Below are positions 18,056-25,575 of a stretch of 36,830 bases of DNA, in pieces. The notes beneath the pieces were generated by a model that was given only the letters and a program-made list of their open reading frames with translations, searched no databases and had not been told where the DNA came from. The stretch covers positions 1 to 36,830 of the forward strand of contig JAPPNY010000039.1 in NCBI GenBank assembly GCA_028818385.1. The letters are read 5' to 3'. Every line of letters starts with the position of its first letter. Position 1 is the first letter of the stretch. This stretch comes from Spirochaetaceae bacterium (GTDB taxonomy: Bacteria > Spirochaetota > Spirochaetia > SZUA-6 > Bin103). The position numbers were made by a program, and so were the translations under genes.

Positions 18056-19159
18056 ATGAAGTTCACCATCGACAAGGACGTGATCCTGCGAGAGACCGCT
18101 CACGCCCTGGAGATCATCTCCACCAGAAACGCCATCACCGTCCTGTCAAACGTCTTCCTCGCCGTCGATGACGGCACGCTCACCCTGCGCGCATCCGATC
18201 TGAAGGTGAACTACCAGGCACGGGTGCCGGTGGACATGCAGCGGGATGGCGTCACGACGGTGCCGTGCGACAAGCTCGCGGGCATCCTGCGTTCTTCTCC
18301 GGCCGGGGACATCGAGTTCGAGACCAGCGCCGAAGGCATGCTTGCGGTTCGCCCGCAGGGCAGGAGGATCGACTTCACCCTGAAGACGCTGCCTCCGGAC
18401 CGGTTTCCCGAGTTTCCCGCGACCCACGACAGCGAATTCGTGGAAGTACCGCAAAGCGACTTCGTCGAGATGATCGCGCAGACGATATTCGCGGTCTCTG
18501 ACGATGAGACCCGGTACTTCATGAACGGCACCTTCCTGGACCAGGCCGACGGTGAGTTGATGATGGTCGCCACCGATTCGCATCGGCTGGCATACTGCAA
18601 GAAGGAGATCGAGCCGGCGCTCGATGGCGCAGGGGTGATCGTCCCTCCGAAGATACTCACGCTGATACGCAAGTTCTGCACCGGGGAGGGATCGCTGCAG
18701 TTGGCGATCGCCGACCGCAACCTGCATGCGCAGGTGGAGCATCGGCGCATCAACTCGGGACTGATCGACGCGCAGTTCCCGAATGTGAAGAGCGTGATTC
18801 CGGAGAGCCAGGAACACCGGCTGGTGGTCGATCGCTCCGCCTTGACGGAGGCCTTGCGACGGGTGTCGGTCCTGGTGGAACAGAAGTCGCGGCGCGTCCG
18901 GCTGGAGGTCGAAGCGGGCCAGGTCACCGTACAGTGCAGCGAGGGCGATGTCGGCACGGCGCGCGAGGAGCTCCCGTGCGAGTACCAGGGCCCGGCTTCG
19001 TCGCTGGCACTCAACTATCAGTACTTGCTGGACCCGCTGCGCGAGATGGACACGGATCAGGTGGTTCTGGCCTTCACCGCTCCGAACAAGGCGATCACGC
19101 TGTCGGCGGAGCCGGAACGCCACTACTTTCATATCATCATGCCGATGCAGGTCGGCTAG
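18056..19159 (+). CDS. dnaN: DNA polymerase III sliding clamp (beta subunit)
   Basis: 367 residues, starting at the ATG at 18056 with AAGGAGG 10 nt upstream (MKFTIDKDVILRETAHALEII). An in-frame upstream start at 18011 lacks support. Three repeated clamp folds are present. Landmarks are LLRASDLKVNYQARV-like sequence in domain 1 (about 40-60), MMVATDSHRLAYCKKEI in domain 2 and the C-terminal HYFHIIMPMQVG, similar to the usual IMPMRL ending. It forms the dimeric ring that tethers polymerase and is loaded by the DnaX complex encoded at 6.5-8.1 kb. recF begins 7 nt after its stop. Confidence 0.97.
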   Translation: MKFTIDKDVILRETAHALEIISTRNAITVLSNVFLAVDDGTLTLRASDLKVNYQARVPVDMQRDGVTTVPCDKLAGILRSSPAGDIEFETSAEGMLAVRPQGRRIDFTLKTLPPDRFPEFPATHDSEFVEVPQSDFVEMIAQTIFAVSDDETRYFMNGTFLDQADGELMMVATDSHRLAYCKKEIEPALDGAGVIVPPKILTLIRKFCTGEGSLQLAIADRNLHAQVEHRRINSGLIDAQFPNVKSVIPESQEHRLVVDRSALTEALRRVSVLVEQKSRRVRLEVEAGQVTVQCSEGDVGTAREELPCEYQGPASSLALNYQYLLDPLREMDTDQVVLAFTAPNKAITLSAEPERHYFHIIMPMQVG

Positions 19160-19166
19160 CGACGCC

Positions 19167-20321
19167 TTGCGACCGTCGGCCGACCGGGCACGACTGTCGG
19201 CCCTGCGCCTGGAGCGCTTTCGCAACCTTCAGCCGTTGCGCCTGGACAGCCTGGAGGGACAGGACTGCGTGTTTCTGATCGGAGAGAACGGACAGGGGAA
19301 GACGAATCTCCTTGAAGCCATCTATCTGCTGTGTTTCGGCGGCTCGTTTCGAACCCGACAGGACGCGGATCTGATCCGATCGGGCATGGACCAGGGCGTA
19401 GTCGGCGGCTCGTTCGTGCTCGACGCGGACACTGCGCTCGATGCGGACACTGCGTCGCCGGGGGCCTGGCATCGCGAGGTTGCCGTCCACCTGCGCAAGG
19501 ACGGCCCCAGAGAGATCCGGGTCGACGGCTCTCGCGTAGCGGACCGCGCCGAGGTGGTGGGCGCGGTGCCGTGCATCTTGTTCTCCCACGACGATCTTCG
19601 CGCGGTCGACGGGCCGCCGGCGGAGTTGCGGCGTTTCTTTGATCAGACCGCCGCGCTCTCGGATCCGGGTGCGCTGCCGGCGCTGCGCCGCTACCGCCGC
19701 GTGCTGATGGAGCGCAACGCCCTGCTTCGAGGAGGGCCGTCGGACGACTTGCTCGACGTCTACGACCGGCAGTTGATAGAAGCCGGCTTGGTGATCGGAT
19801 CTCAACGAAGCGATCTGATCGGCGACTACGCTGGCCGCTTCGCGGCGATCTTCCACCGCGTGACGGAGTCGGACGTGGTGGTATCCATCGGCTACCAGCC
19901 GTCCTGGTCGAGCGCTGCCCCCGAGGAGGTTGCCGCGCAGATGCGTTCGGCCCGCCAGCGCGATCATGCCTTGCAGACCACCACCACCGGGCCCCACCGT
20001 GACCGCTTTCCGTTGCGGATCGACGGGCTCTCGTTCCGCCGGTACGCGTCCACGGGGCAGAAGCGGCTGGCGTCGCTGGCACTGCGCGCCGCGCAGGCCG
20101 CGCGGGTTGCCGAACGATCCCGGCCGGCTCCGTTGCTGTTGCTCGACGATGTGCTGCTGGAGCTCGATGCCCGCAAGCGGGAGCGGTTTCTGGCAGCCCT
20201 GCCGACGGCCGACCAGCGGTTCTTCACGTTCCTTCCCGACGAGCCGTTCGATCGCTACGAAACCGGGCCGACTCTGCGGATCACCGTGCGGGACGGCTCG
20301 CTCACACCGTGGAAGCCGTAG
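19167..20321 (+). CDS. recF: DNA replication and repair protein RecF
   Basis: 384 residues if started at the TTG at 19167, 7 nt after the dnaN stop. There is no ATG or GTG in frame between the dnaN stop and the conserved LSALRLERFRNLQPL, so a TTG (or CTG) start with coupling to dnaN is inferred. SMC-like ATPase: Walker A GENGQGKTN (about 36-44), GPHRDRFPLRIDG, signature YASTGQKRLASLAL and Walker B PLLLLDDVLLELD. With RecO and RecR it directs RecA to gaps. An 18-bp tandem duplication sits in a loop. Its TAG stop is the first triplet of inverted-repeat element copy 2. Confidence 0.93.
   Translation: MRPSADRARLSALRLERFRNLQPLRLDSLEGQDCVFLIGENGQGKTNLLEAIYLLCFGGSFRTRQDADLIRSGMDQGVVGGSFVLDADTALDADTASPGAWHREVAVHLRKDGPREIRVDGSRVADRAEVVGAVPCILFSHDDLRAVDGPPAELRRFFDQTAALSDPGALPALRRYRRVLMERNALLRGGPSDDLLDVYDRQLIEAGLVIGSQRSDLIGDYAGRFAAIFHRVTESDVVVSIGYQPSWSSAAPEEVAAQMRSARQRDHALQTTTTGPHRDRFPLRIDGLSFRRYASTGQKRLASLALRAAQAARVAERSRPAPLLLLDDVLLELDARKRERFLAALPTADQRFFTFLPDEPFDRYETGPTLRITVRDGSLTPWKP
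19419..19454 (+). repeat. 18-bp tandem duplication in recF
   Basis: CTCGACGCGGACACTGCG followed by CTCGATGCGGACACTGCG (one mismatch) encodes LDADTA twice in a surface loop between strands of the ATPase head. It is in frame. Confidence 0.85.
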
Positions 20322-20448
20322 TACCCCATCAAACTGATGTCGACCGGTGACACAGGTCGCTACACGGGCTTCAAGCGCGCTGGAACAGCGCGCACAAGCC
20401 CGAGTTCCCGTAGCACGCACCGCCAAACTACAGTTTGATGGGGTACTA
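20319..20448 (+). repeat. Structured inverted-repeat element, copy 2 (130 bp)
   Basis: Terminal inverted repeats are perfect over 18 bp (TAGTACCCCATCAAACTG and its complement). Compared with copy 1, the fourth base is T rather than C on the left and A rather than G on the right, a paired change that keeps the stem. The interior has GTCGACCGGTGACA, the core GGGCTTCAAGCGC and an extra nested hairpin: CGGGCTT/AAGCCCG (20365-20371, 20396-20402) outside GCGCGCT-GGAAC-AGCGCGC (20375-20393). Its first TAG ends recF. It separates recF from the DUF721 gene. Confidence 0.88.
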
Positions 20449-20461
20449 GGACGGACGACCG

Positions 20462-20776
20462 ATGGAACGGCTGGGAGAGACCTTGCGACGGTGGCTTGCC
20501 GAATCCGGCGACGCGGCCGGTTCCGCCTCCCTGTTCCAGGGCTGGCCGGAGATCGTCGGGCGCGAGTTGGCCGCGCATACGCGCCCGGTCGAAGTCGAGC
20601 GGGGCCGGCTGATCGTTGCCGCCGATCACCCGGGATGGGTACAGCTCCTGCGAGCTCGGGAAGCGGCGATCGTCCGGCGGCTCGGCCGCTCGCACGCGTC
20701 CCTCCGCATATCGCGGATCGCTACCGTACTTGGCGATCGGTCGGGCGACCGGCGGTTTGACACCGGCGAACGCTGA
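20462..20776 (+). CDS. DUF721 / DciA-like protein
   Basis: 104 residues of the DUF721 family. DciA members are ancestral loaders of the replicative helicase DnaB in bacteria without DnaC/DnaI. Typical features are FQGWPEIVGRELAAHTRPVEVERGRLIVAADHPGWVQLL (about 27-65), which forms the KH-like fold, then a basic C-terminal tail. Position after dnaN-recF is usual. The ATG at 20462 has only a weak AGGA upstream; the inverted-repeat element lies just before it and would be in the leader of this gene. Helicase loading is inferred from family and context. Confidence 0.82.
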   Translation: MERLGETLRRWLAESGDAAGSASLFQGWPEIVGRELAAHTRPVEVERGRLIVAADHPGWVQLLRAREAAIVRRLGRSHASLRISRIATVLGDRSGDRRFDTGER

Positions 20777-20812
20777 ACCTACATTGAGCCGGCTCCCTGA
20801 TCGGATTCCCTT

Positions 20813-20968
20813 ATGAAACGGACCTACCAGCCCAGCCGCGTTCGCCGACGTCGTACCTTCGGATTCCGTGCGCGCATGAAGACACGCGGGGGTCGCCAGG
20901 TACTCAAACGGCGACGGCGCAAGGGTCGGCACCGGCTGACCGTTTCCGATGAACGCAAGCCGTACTAG
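20813..20968 (+). CDS. rpmH: 50S ribosomal protein L34
   Basis: 51 residues: [20 protein letters not shown], followed by [19 protein letters not shown], the unmistakable L34 sequence, with a slightly long C-terminal tail ([11 protein letters not shown]). It begins the conserved rpmH-rnpA-yidD-yidC-jag cluster. No strong Shine-Dalgarno is seen before the ATG. Confidence 0.97.
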   Translation: MKRTYQPSRVRRRRTFGFRARMKTRGGRQVLKRRRRKGRHRLTVSDERKPY

Positions 20969-21008
20969 GTGGTTGTCCGGCTTCAGACGACCGCTGACAG
21001 GTGGACGA

Positions 21009-21422
21009 GTGGAACCCAGACGCCGACAGCACGAGGGTCATATCGGGCATGCCCGACCTCGACACGTCCGACTTGGGCGCGGCGGATTCGATCGGTTGTC
21101 CCGGTCCCGGGACATCCAGCGGCTGTTCCGGGCCGGACGGTTCAGCCGGACGCGTGGCCTCAAGCTCGGGTATGCCGCGAACGGACTGGGCCATCACCGG
21201 GTTGCCTTCGCGCCCACCCGCAGCCTCCGCCGGGCCGTGGATCGTAACCGGCAGAAGCGCATCAGCCGGGAAGCATACCGCCAGCTCGTCGGCCGCATTG
21301 CCGGCTCCTATGACCTGGTGTTCGTGATTTACGGTGACGCGACCACCACGACCCGCGAACGGCGCAGCGACATGGCGACCGTGCTGGGCACCGCGCGGCT
21401 GCTCCAGCGCCGGACGGAATAG
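21009..21422 (+). CDS. rnpA: ribonuclease P protein component
   Basis: Protein cofactor of RNase P, which matures tRNA 5' ends. The core begins FDRLSRSRDIQRLFRAGR, and RRAVDRNRQKRISREAYRQL (the RNR motif, RRxVxRNRxKR type) is the RNA-binding helix. The start is uncertain. GTG at 21009 with AGGTGG just upstream gives 137 residues and is preferred. TTG at 20973 and ATG at 20949 are also in frame; the latter overlaps rpmH by 20 nt and gives 157 residues, longer than usual. The C-terminus (RRSDMATVLGTARLLQRRTE) is normal. Confidence 0.88.
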   Translation: MEPRRRQHEGHIGHARPRHVRLGRGGFDRLSRSRDIQRLFRAGRFSRTRGLKLGYAANGLGHHRVAFAPTRSLRRAVDRNRQKRISREAYRQLVGRIAGSYDLVFVIYGDATTTTRERRSDMATVLGTARLLQRRTE

Positions 21423-21518
21423 CTGCCACCCTTGAACGGCAACAGATCGCGCCCGGCCGCCGGCAACGTGCCGGCCGGTCCCGGCAGCAAGGAACACGAT
21501 GCGCGAAGCGACCTCCCC

Positions 21519-21749
21519 ATGTCCTCCGTGCGCAACGCGCTGCGGTTGGCCGCCGCCGGCGCCGTACGGATCTACCAGCTCGTCGTGTCACCGTGGCTGC
21601 CGCCGTCGTGCCGATTCACCCCGACCTGCTCCGAATACACCAGGCAGGCGCTGATCCGGCATGGCATCCTGCGCGGCACCTGGATGTCGCTGCGGCGCCT
21701 GTCGCGCTGCCATCCGCTCGGATCCGGAGGCTACGACCCGGTCCCGTAG
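21519..21749 (+). CDS. yidD: membrane protein insertion efficiency factor YidD
   Basis: 76 residues from the ATG at 21519 ([21 protein letters not shown]). The YidD signature is complete: [18 protein letters not shown] and a C-terminal [16 protein letters not shown]. It is a small amphipathic membrane-associated protein that assists YidC. A TTG at 21432 in frame would add 29 poorly conserved residues. It sits between rnpA and yidC as in most bacteria. Confidence 0.93.
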   Translation: MSSVRNALRLAAAGAVRIYQLVVSPWLPPSCRFTPTCSEYTRQALIRHGILRGTWMSLRRLSRCHPLGSGGYDPVP

Positions 21750-21767
21750 CAGGACCAGACACCGATC

Positions 21768-23561
21768 ATGGACGTAAAGACCATCATTGCCGTCGTCCTC
21801 TCGGTCGGCGTGATTCTGGCCTACACCCTGCTGTTCGCGCCGGATCCGCTGCCGCTGGAAGAGGGAGCGGAAACCCAGGAGCAGACCCAGCCTCAGATGC
21901 CGTCGCTGTTCGGCGGCCGGTCACAGCCGGCCGTACCGCTCGCCGACCTGGCGCCAAGCGCGGTGACGGCAGCCGACTCCGAGGCGGCCGGCACCGACGC
22001 GGCCGGCACCGGCGGCGGCGCGTTCGCGGAAGACCTGATCCACCGGGAGACCGATGTCTTCAGGATCGCGTTCTCGCGGACAGGTGGCACCATCGCGTCG
22101 CTCCAGCTCAAGGATCACCTGGACGTCAACGGCCAGCCGGTCGAGCTGGTCCATCGCCCGGAGGACGGTACGGAGTACCTGACCGTCGCGTTCGGGGGCG
22201 TGGATACGGCGCCGAGCGACGATCCGTTCGCGTTTCAGCAAATCGACGCGACGACCTGGGAGTTCAGCCGCGATTTCGTGGCCACCGACGGCACGCCGTT
22301 CCGGCTGATCAAGACCTACCGGTTCGACCTGGAGTACCTGTTCGAGCTGCGCATCCGTATCGAGAACTCCGTGAACGCGGTGCCGGCGCTCGACTTCGGC
22401 GGTGTCAGCTACACGCTCGGCATCGCGCCGCAGCTCGGACCGGACTATGAAAAGCTCGACCGGCGCAACGAATACCGGGAATACATGCGCTATTACCCGG
22501 AGGGCAAGCGCAAGCGGCAGCGGCTGCGCAACGATCTGACCCTGGAAGAACGCCGCGTCCGCTGGACCAGCATCGTCGGCAAGTACTTCACGCTGGTGGT
22601 GATCCCGGACCAGACCGACTACCGGATCACCTACGACGGCCGCCCCGATCCCGAAATCGACCGGCGCACTGCCCTGTACCTGGGCCGGCCGGCGATCGCC
22701 AGCCTCGGGGAAACGGATGTCTTCCGCATCTACGCCGGGCCCAAGGACCGCAGCACGCTCGCCCGCTACAACGACCCGGCTCTGCCGGCCGTCGACCAGC
22801 TCCACCTGGAGGAGACCGTCAGCACGGCGGCGATCATCGGCTGGCTGGCCAACGTCGTGCGCTTCCTGCTGGACGCGTTCTATCGGGTGATCCCCAACTA
22901 CGGCGTGGCGATCATCCTGCTCACCGTCTTCATCAAGGTGGTGTTCTTCCCGCTCACGCGCAAGAGCTCGGAGTCGACCAAGCGGATGGCGCAGCTTCAG
23001 CCGCAGATCCAGGAGCTGCGCGAGAAGTTCAAGGGCAAGCCCGAGCGCCTGAACCAGGCGACCATGGACCTGTATCGCCGCGAGAAGGTGAATCCGGTCG
23101 GCGGCTGCCTGCCCATGCTGCTGCAGATGCCGATTTTCTTCGCGCTGTACACGGTGCTGATCGAACACTTCGACCTGCGCGGCGCCTCCTTCATCACGGG
23201 GTGGATCGCCGATCTGTCCGCGCCGGAGAGTTTCCTGCCGTTGGGCTTCCAACTCCCGCTGCTCGGCTGGGACGAACTGCGGCTGCTTCCGTTCTTCATG
23301 CTGGGCTCCACCTTCCTGCAGACCAAGATCATGCCAACGGCGCAGGGCGCCAACGCCAGCCAGATGAAGATGCTGCAGTACGCGATGCCCATCTTTTTCT
23401 TCTTCATCCTCTACGACATGCCGTCGGGATTGGTCCTGTACTGGACGGTGCAGAACATCCTGACGGTCGTGCAGCAGCTCTACATCAACAGCCGCGGCGA
23501 CACCCCTGGCAAGCCTCGATCGGGCGGAGCGACGGCCCCGAGGAAGAAGCGGCCCGCGTAG
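21768..23561 (+). CDS. yidC: membrane protein insertase YidC (long form)
   Basis: 597 residues. The N-terminal membrane anchor (MDVKTIIAVVLSVGVILAYTLLF, about 5-25) is followed by an Ala/Gly/Thr-rich linker with a short duplication (AAGTDAAGTG) and a large beta-rich periplasmic P1 domain (about 85-345), characteristic of Gram-negative-type YidC. The insertase core follows: NYGVAIILLTVFIKVVFFPLT, then NPVGGCLPMLLQMPIFFALY and the last helices LQYAMPIFFFFILYDMPSGLVLYW. The basic C-terminal tail (TAPRKKRPA) may contact ribosomes. A P1 domain supports a diderm host, consistent with a spirochaete. Confidence 0.97.
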   Translation: MDVKTIIAVVLSVGVILAYTLLFAPDPLPLEEGAETQEQTQPQMPSLFGGRSQPAVPLADLAPSAVTAADSEAAGTDAAGTGGGAFAEDLIHRETDVFRIAFSRTGGTIASLQLKDHLDVNGQPVELVHRPEDGTEYLTVAFGGVDTAPSDDPFAFQQIDATTWEFSRDFVATDGTPFRLIKTYRFDLEYLFELRIRIENSVNAVPALDFGGVSYTLGIAPQLGPDYEKLDRRNEYREYMRYYPEGKRKRQRLRNDLTLEERRVRWTSIVGKYFTLVVIPDQTDYRITYDGRPDPEIDRRTALYLGRPAIASLGETDVFRIYAGPKDRSTLARYNDPALPAVDQLHLEETVSTAAIIGWLANVVRFLLDAFYRVIPNYGVAIILLTVFIKVVFFPLTRKSSESTKRMAQLQPQIQELREKFKGKPERLNQATMDLYRREKVNPVGGCLPMLLQMPIFFALYTVLIEHFDLRGASFITGWIADLSAPESFLPLGFQLPLLGWDELRLLPFFMLGSTFLQTKIMPTAQGANASQMKMLQYAMPIFFFFILYDMPSGLVLYWTVQNILTVVQQLYINSRGDTPGKPRSGGATAPRKKRPA

Positions 23562-23630
23562 CGAGCCCCGCAAAGCGGGCAGTGAACTGACGTGACGGCG
23601 CCGTCCTCGAACGGCGCGTGAGGAGTGACG

Positions 23631-24293
23631 ATGGAGGTACACGAGTTCGAAGGGCGCACCGAGAAGGAGGCGATCGCCAACGCGATCGAGGCGATGGGTC
23701 TCGATGAGGACGAAATCGACGTCGATGTGGTCAAGGCCCGATCCGGCCTGTTCGGCGGCGGCAAGGTCACCATCCGTGTGCACGTCGGGGAAGAGCAGCC
23801 GGTGGAGGACCTGGAGCCGCACACCGAGCAGGAGTCGGAGGCCGCGGGGTTCGTCTCCGACCTGCTGCGCCACATGGGGATCGAGGCCGATCTGCGCATC
23901 GCCAACCGGGAGGACGACCGCGTCGTCCTCGAGATGATCTCCGATGACGCCGGCATTCTCATCGGCCGGCATGGCGCCACGCTGGAGGCCATGCAGCTCC
24001 TGACCAACATCGCGTGCGGTCGCCGGCATGAGGACGGGCCGCGGGTGATCCTGGATACCGAGGACTACCGCTACCGCCGCGAGCAGAGCCTGACCCGCAT
24101 GGCGATGCGCGTGGCGCGCGACGTGCAGCGCTCGGGGCGGTCGCAACTGCTCGAGCCGATGAACCCGTTCGAGCGCAGATTGGTGCATACCACCATCAGC
24201 GGAGTGGACGACGTGAGCACGGAGAGCGAAGGCGACGGGCCGTACAAGCAGGTCCGCGTCACCTATACCGGGAGCGCGTATCAGCATCGCTGA
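23631..24293 (+). CDS. khpB: Jag/KhpB RNA-binding protein (Jag-N, KH, R3H)
   Basis: 220 residues from the ATG at 23631, which has GAGGAG at proper spacing; a GTG two codons earlier lies within that ribosome binding site. The N-terminal Jag domain is VHEFEGRTEKEAIANAI with GLFGGGKVTI. A KH domain with GILIGRHGATLEAMQLL (GxxG-type loop) and an R3H domain (YRRERSL-like and NPFERRLVHTTI) follow. KhpB binds RNA and affects cell elongation in Firmicutes. Location after yidC is conserved. The C-terminus overlaps nothing; the TraB-like gene starts 79 nt later. Confidence 0.92.
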   Translation: MEVHEFEGRTEKEAIANAIEAMGLDEDEIDVDVVKARSGLFGGGKVTIRVHVGEEQPVEDLEPHTEQESEAAGFVSDLLRHMGIEADLRIANREDDRVVLEMISDDAGILIGRHGATLEAMQLLTNIACGRRHEDGPRVILDTEDYRYRREQSLTRMAMRVARDVQRSGRSQLLEPMNPFERRLVHTTISGVDDVSTESEGDGPYKQVRVTYTGSAYQHR

Positions 24294-24372
24294 CGCGGCG
24301 CCGGAGGCCGCCGACGAGCAGCGGCCGGAGGACGGCGCCGAGTCGGCGCGCGCCGATGCGCCCCCCGCCGGC

Positions 24373-25569
24373 GTGGCGCCGCCGCTTGAGCGCGTGGCGT
24401 TCGGCGGGCGGCAGATCGTCATCCTGGGAACCGCGCACGTCTCGCAACGGAGCGTCGAGGACGTGCGCGGGCTCCTCGAACGCGAGAGGCCGGAGGTGGT
24501 CTGCGTAGAGCTGGACCAGGCGCGCTACCAGACGCTCACCAAGCCGGATGCGTGGCGGGATCTGGACATCCGCTCCGTGCTGCGCAGCCGGCGCGGGTTC
24601 CTGCTGCTGGCCAACATGGTGCTGGCGGCGTTCCAGCGGCGCATGGGCATGGACGCCCAGGTGCGGCCGGGCGCGGAGATGCTGGCGGCGGTGGAGGAGG
24701 CCGAGGCGGCCGGAGCGCGTGTGGAGCTCTGCGATCGGGATGTCCAGGTGACCCTGCGGCGAGCGTGGTCGCAGAGCGGGCTGTGGGGCCGCTCGAAGCT
24801 GCTGTCGGCGCTCCTGGTCACCGGGTTCAGCTCCGAGAAGCCCGACCCGCAGGAGATCGAGCGGCTGAAGACCGACGGCGCGCTCACCAGCATGATCTCC
24901 GAGCTTGCCGAGTACCTGCCGAAGGCCAAGGCGGTGCTGATCGACGAGCGCGACCGCTACCTGGCTGCCCGCATCTCGCAGGCGGCCCGCGCCGCCGGTC
25001 CGGGCGGCGGGCCGGTCGTCGCCGTGCTGGGCGCCGGCCACAAGGCCGGGGTCGTACGCGCGTTGCAGGAGATCGACGCCGGCGGCGAACTGCCCGACAC
25101 CGATGAGCTCGGCGCGCCGCCGCCGCGCTCGACGGTCGGCCGGATCCTGCCGTGGCTGGTGCCGGCCATCGTCGCCGCGGTGATCGGTGTCGGCTTCGCG
25201 CGGTCGGGCATCGATCTGACGCTGACGATGCTCGGCCGGTGGGTCCTGATCAACGGATCGCTCGCTTCCCTGGGGGCGCTGGTCGCCCTGGCGCACCCGG
25301 TCACGGTGATCGTCTCGTTCCTGGCGGCGCCCATCACGTCGATGAACCCGACCATCGGCGTGGGGTTCGTCAGCGGCGCGGTGGAAGCCTTGGTCCGCAA
25401 ACCGCGCGTCAGCGATTTCGAGTCGCTGCAGGACGACCTGATGAGCGTCCGCGGCTTCTTCCGAAACCGCATCAGCCACGCGCTGGTGGTATTCCTGGGC
25501 GCCACCCTGGGGAGCGCGGCGGGAACATTCATCGGCCTTCCGTTGCTGGGAACGCTCCTGTTCCGCTAA
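24373..25569 (+). CDS. TraB/PrgY family membrane protein
   Basis: 398 residues from the GTG at 24373. The frame stays open upstream to the end of khpB but contains no other usual start codon. The N-terminal TraB domain has IVILGTAHVSQRSVEDV (GTAH motif, 19-22), VVCVELDQARY and later VVAVLGAGHKAGVV (GxGH motif). The C-terminal region has at least four membrane segments (about 255-280, 285-305, 310-345, 375-395). The fold is related to the Tiki/EreA superfamily and contains conserved His and Glu, so proteolytic activity is suspected. PrgY of Enterococcus dampens a peptide pheromone. Function here is unknown. It converges on radA with a 6-nt gap. Confidence 0.88.
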   Translation: MAPPLERVAFGGRQIVILGTAHVSQRSVEDVRGLLERERPEVVCVELDQARYQTLTKPDAWRDLDIRSVLRSRRGFLLLANMVLAAFQRRMGMDAQVRPGAEMLAAVEEAEAAGARVELCDRDVQVTLRRAWSQSGLWGRSKLLSALLVTGFSSEKPDPQEIERLKTDGALTSMISELAEYLPKAKAVLIDERDRYLAARISQAARAAGPGGGPVVAVLGAGHKAGVVRALQEIDAGGELPDTDELGAPPPRSTVGRILPWLVPAIVAAVIGVGFARSGIDLTLTMLGRWVLINGSLASLGALVALAHPVTVIVSFLAAPITSMNPTIGVGFVSGAVEALVRKPRVSDFESLQDDLMSVRGFFRNRISHALVVFLGATLGSAAGTFIGLPLLGTLLFR

Positions 25570-25575
25570 GGCCGC

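Noticed and set aside
21921..24422. Long antisense frame across yidC and khpB
   Set aside because: Spans two well-identified genes on the other strand; no domain seen in it.
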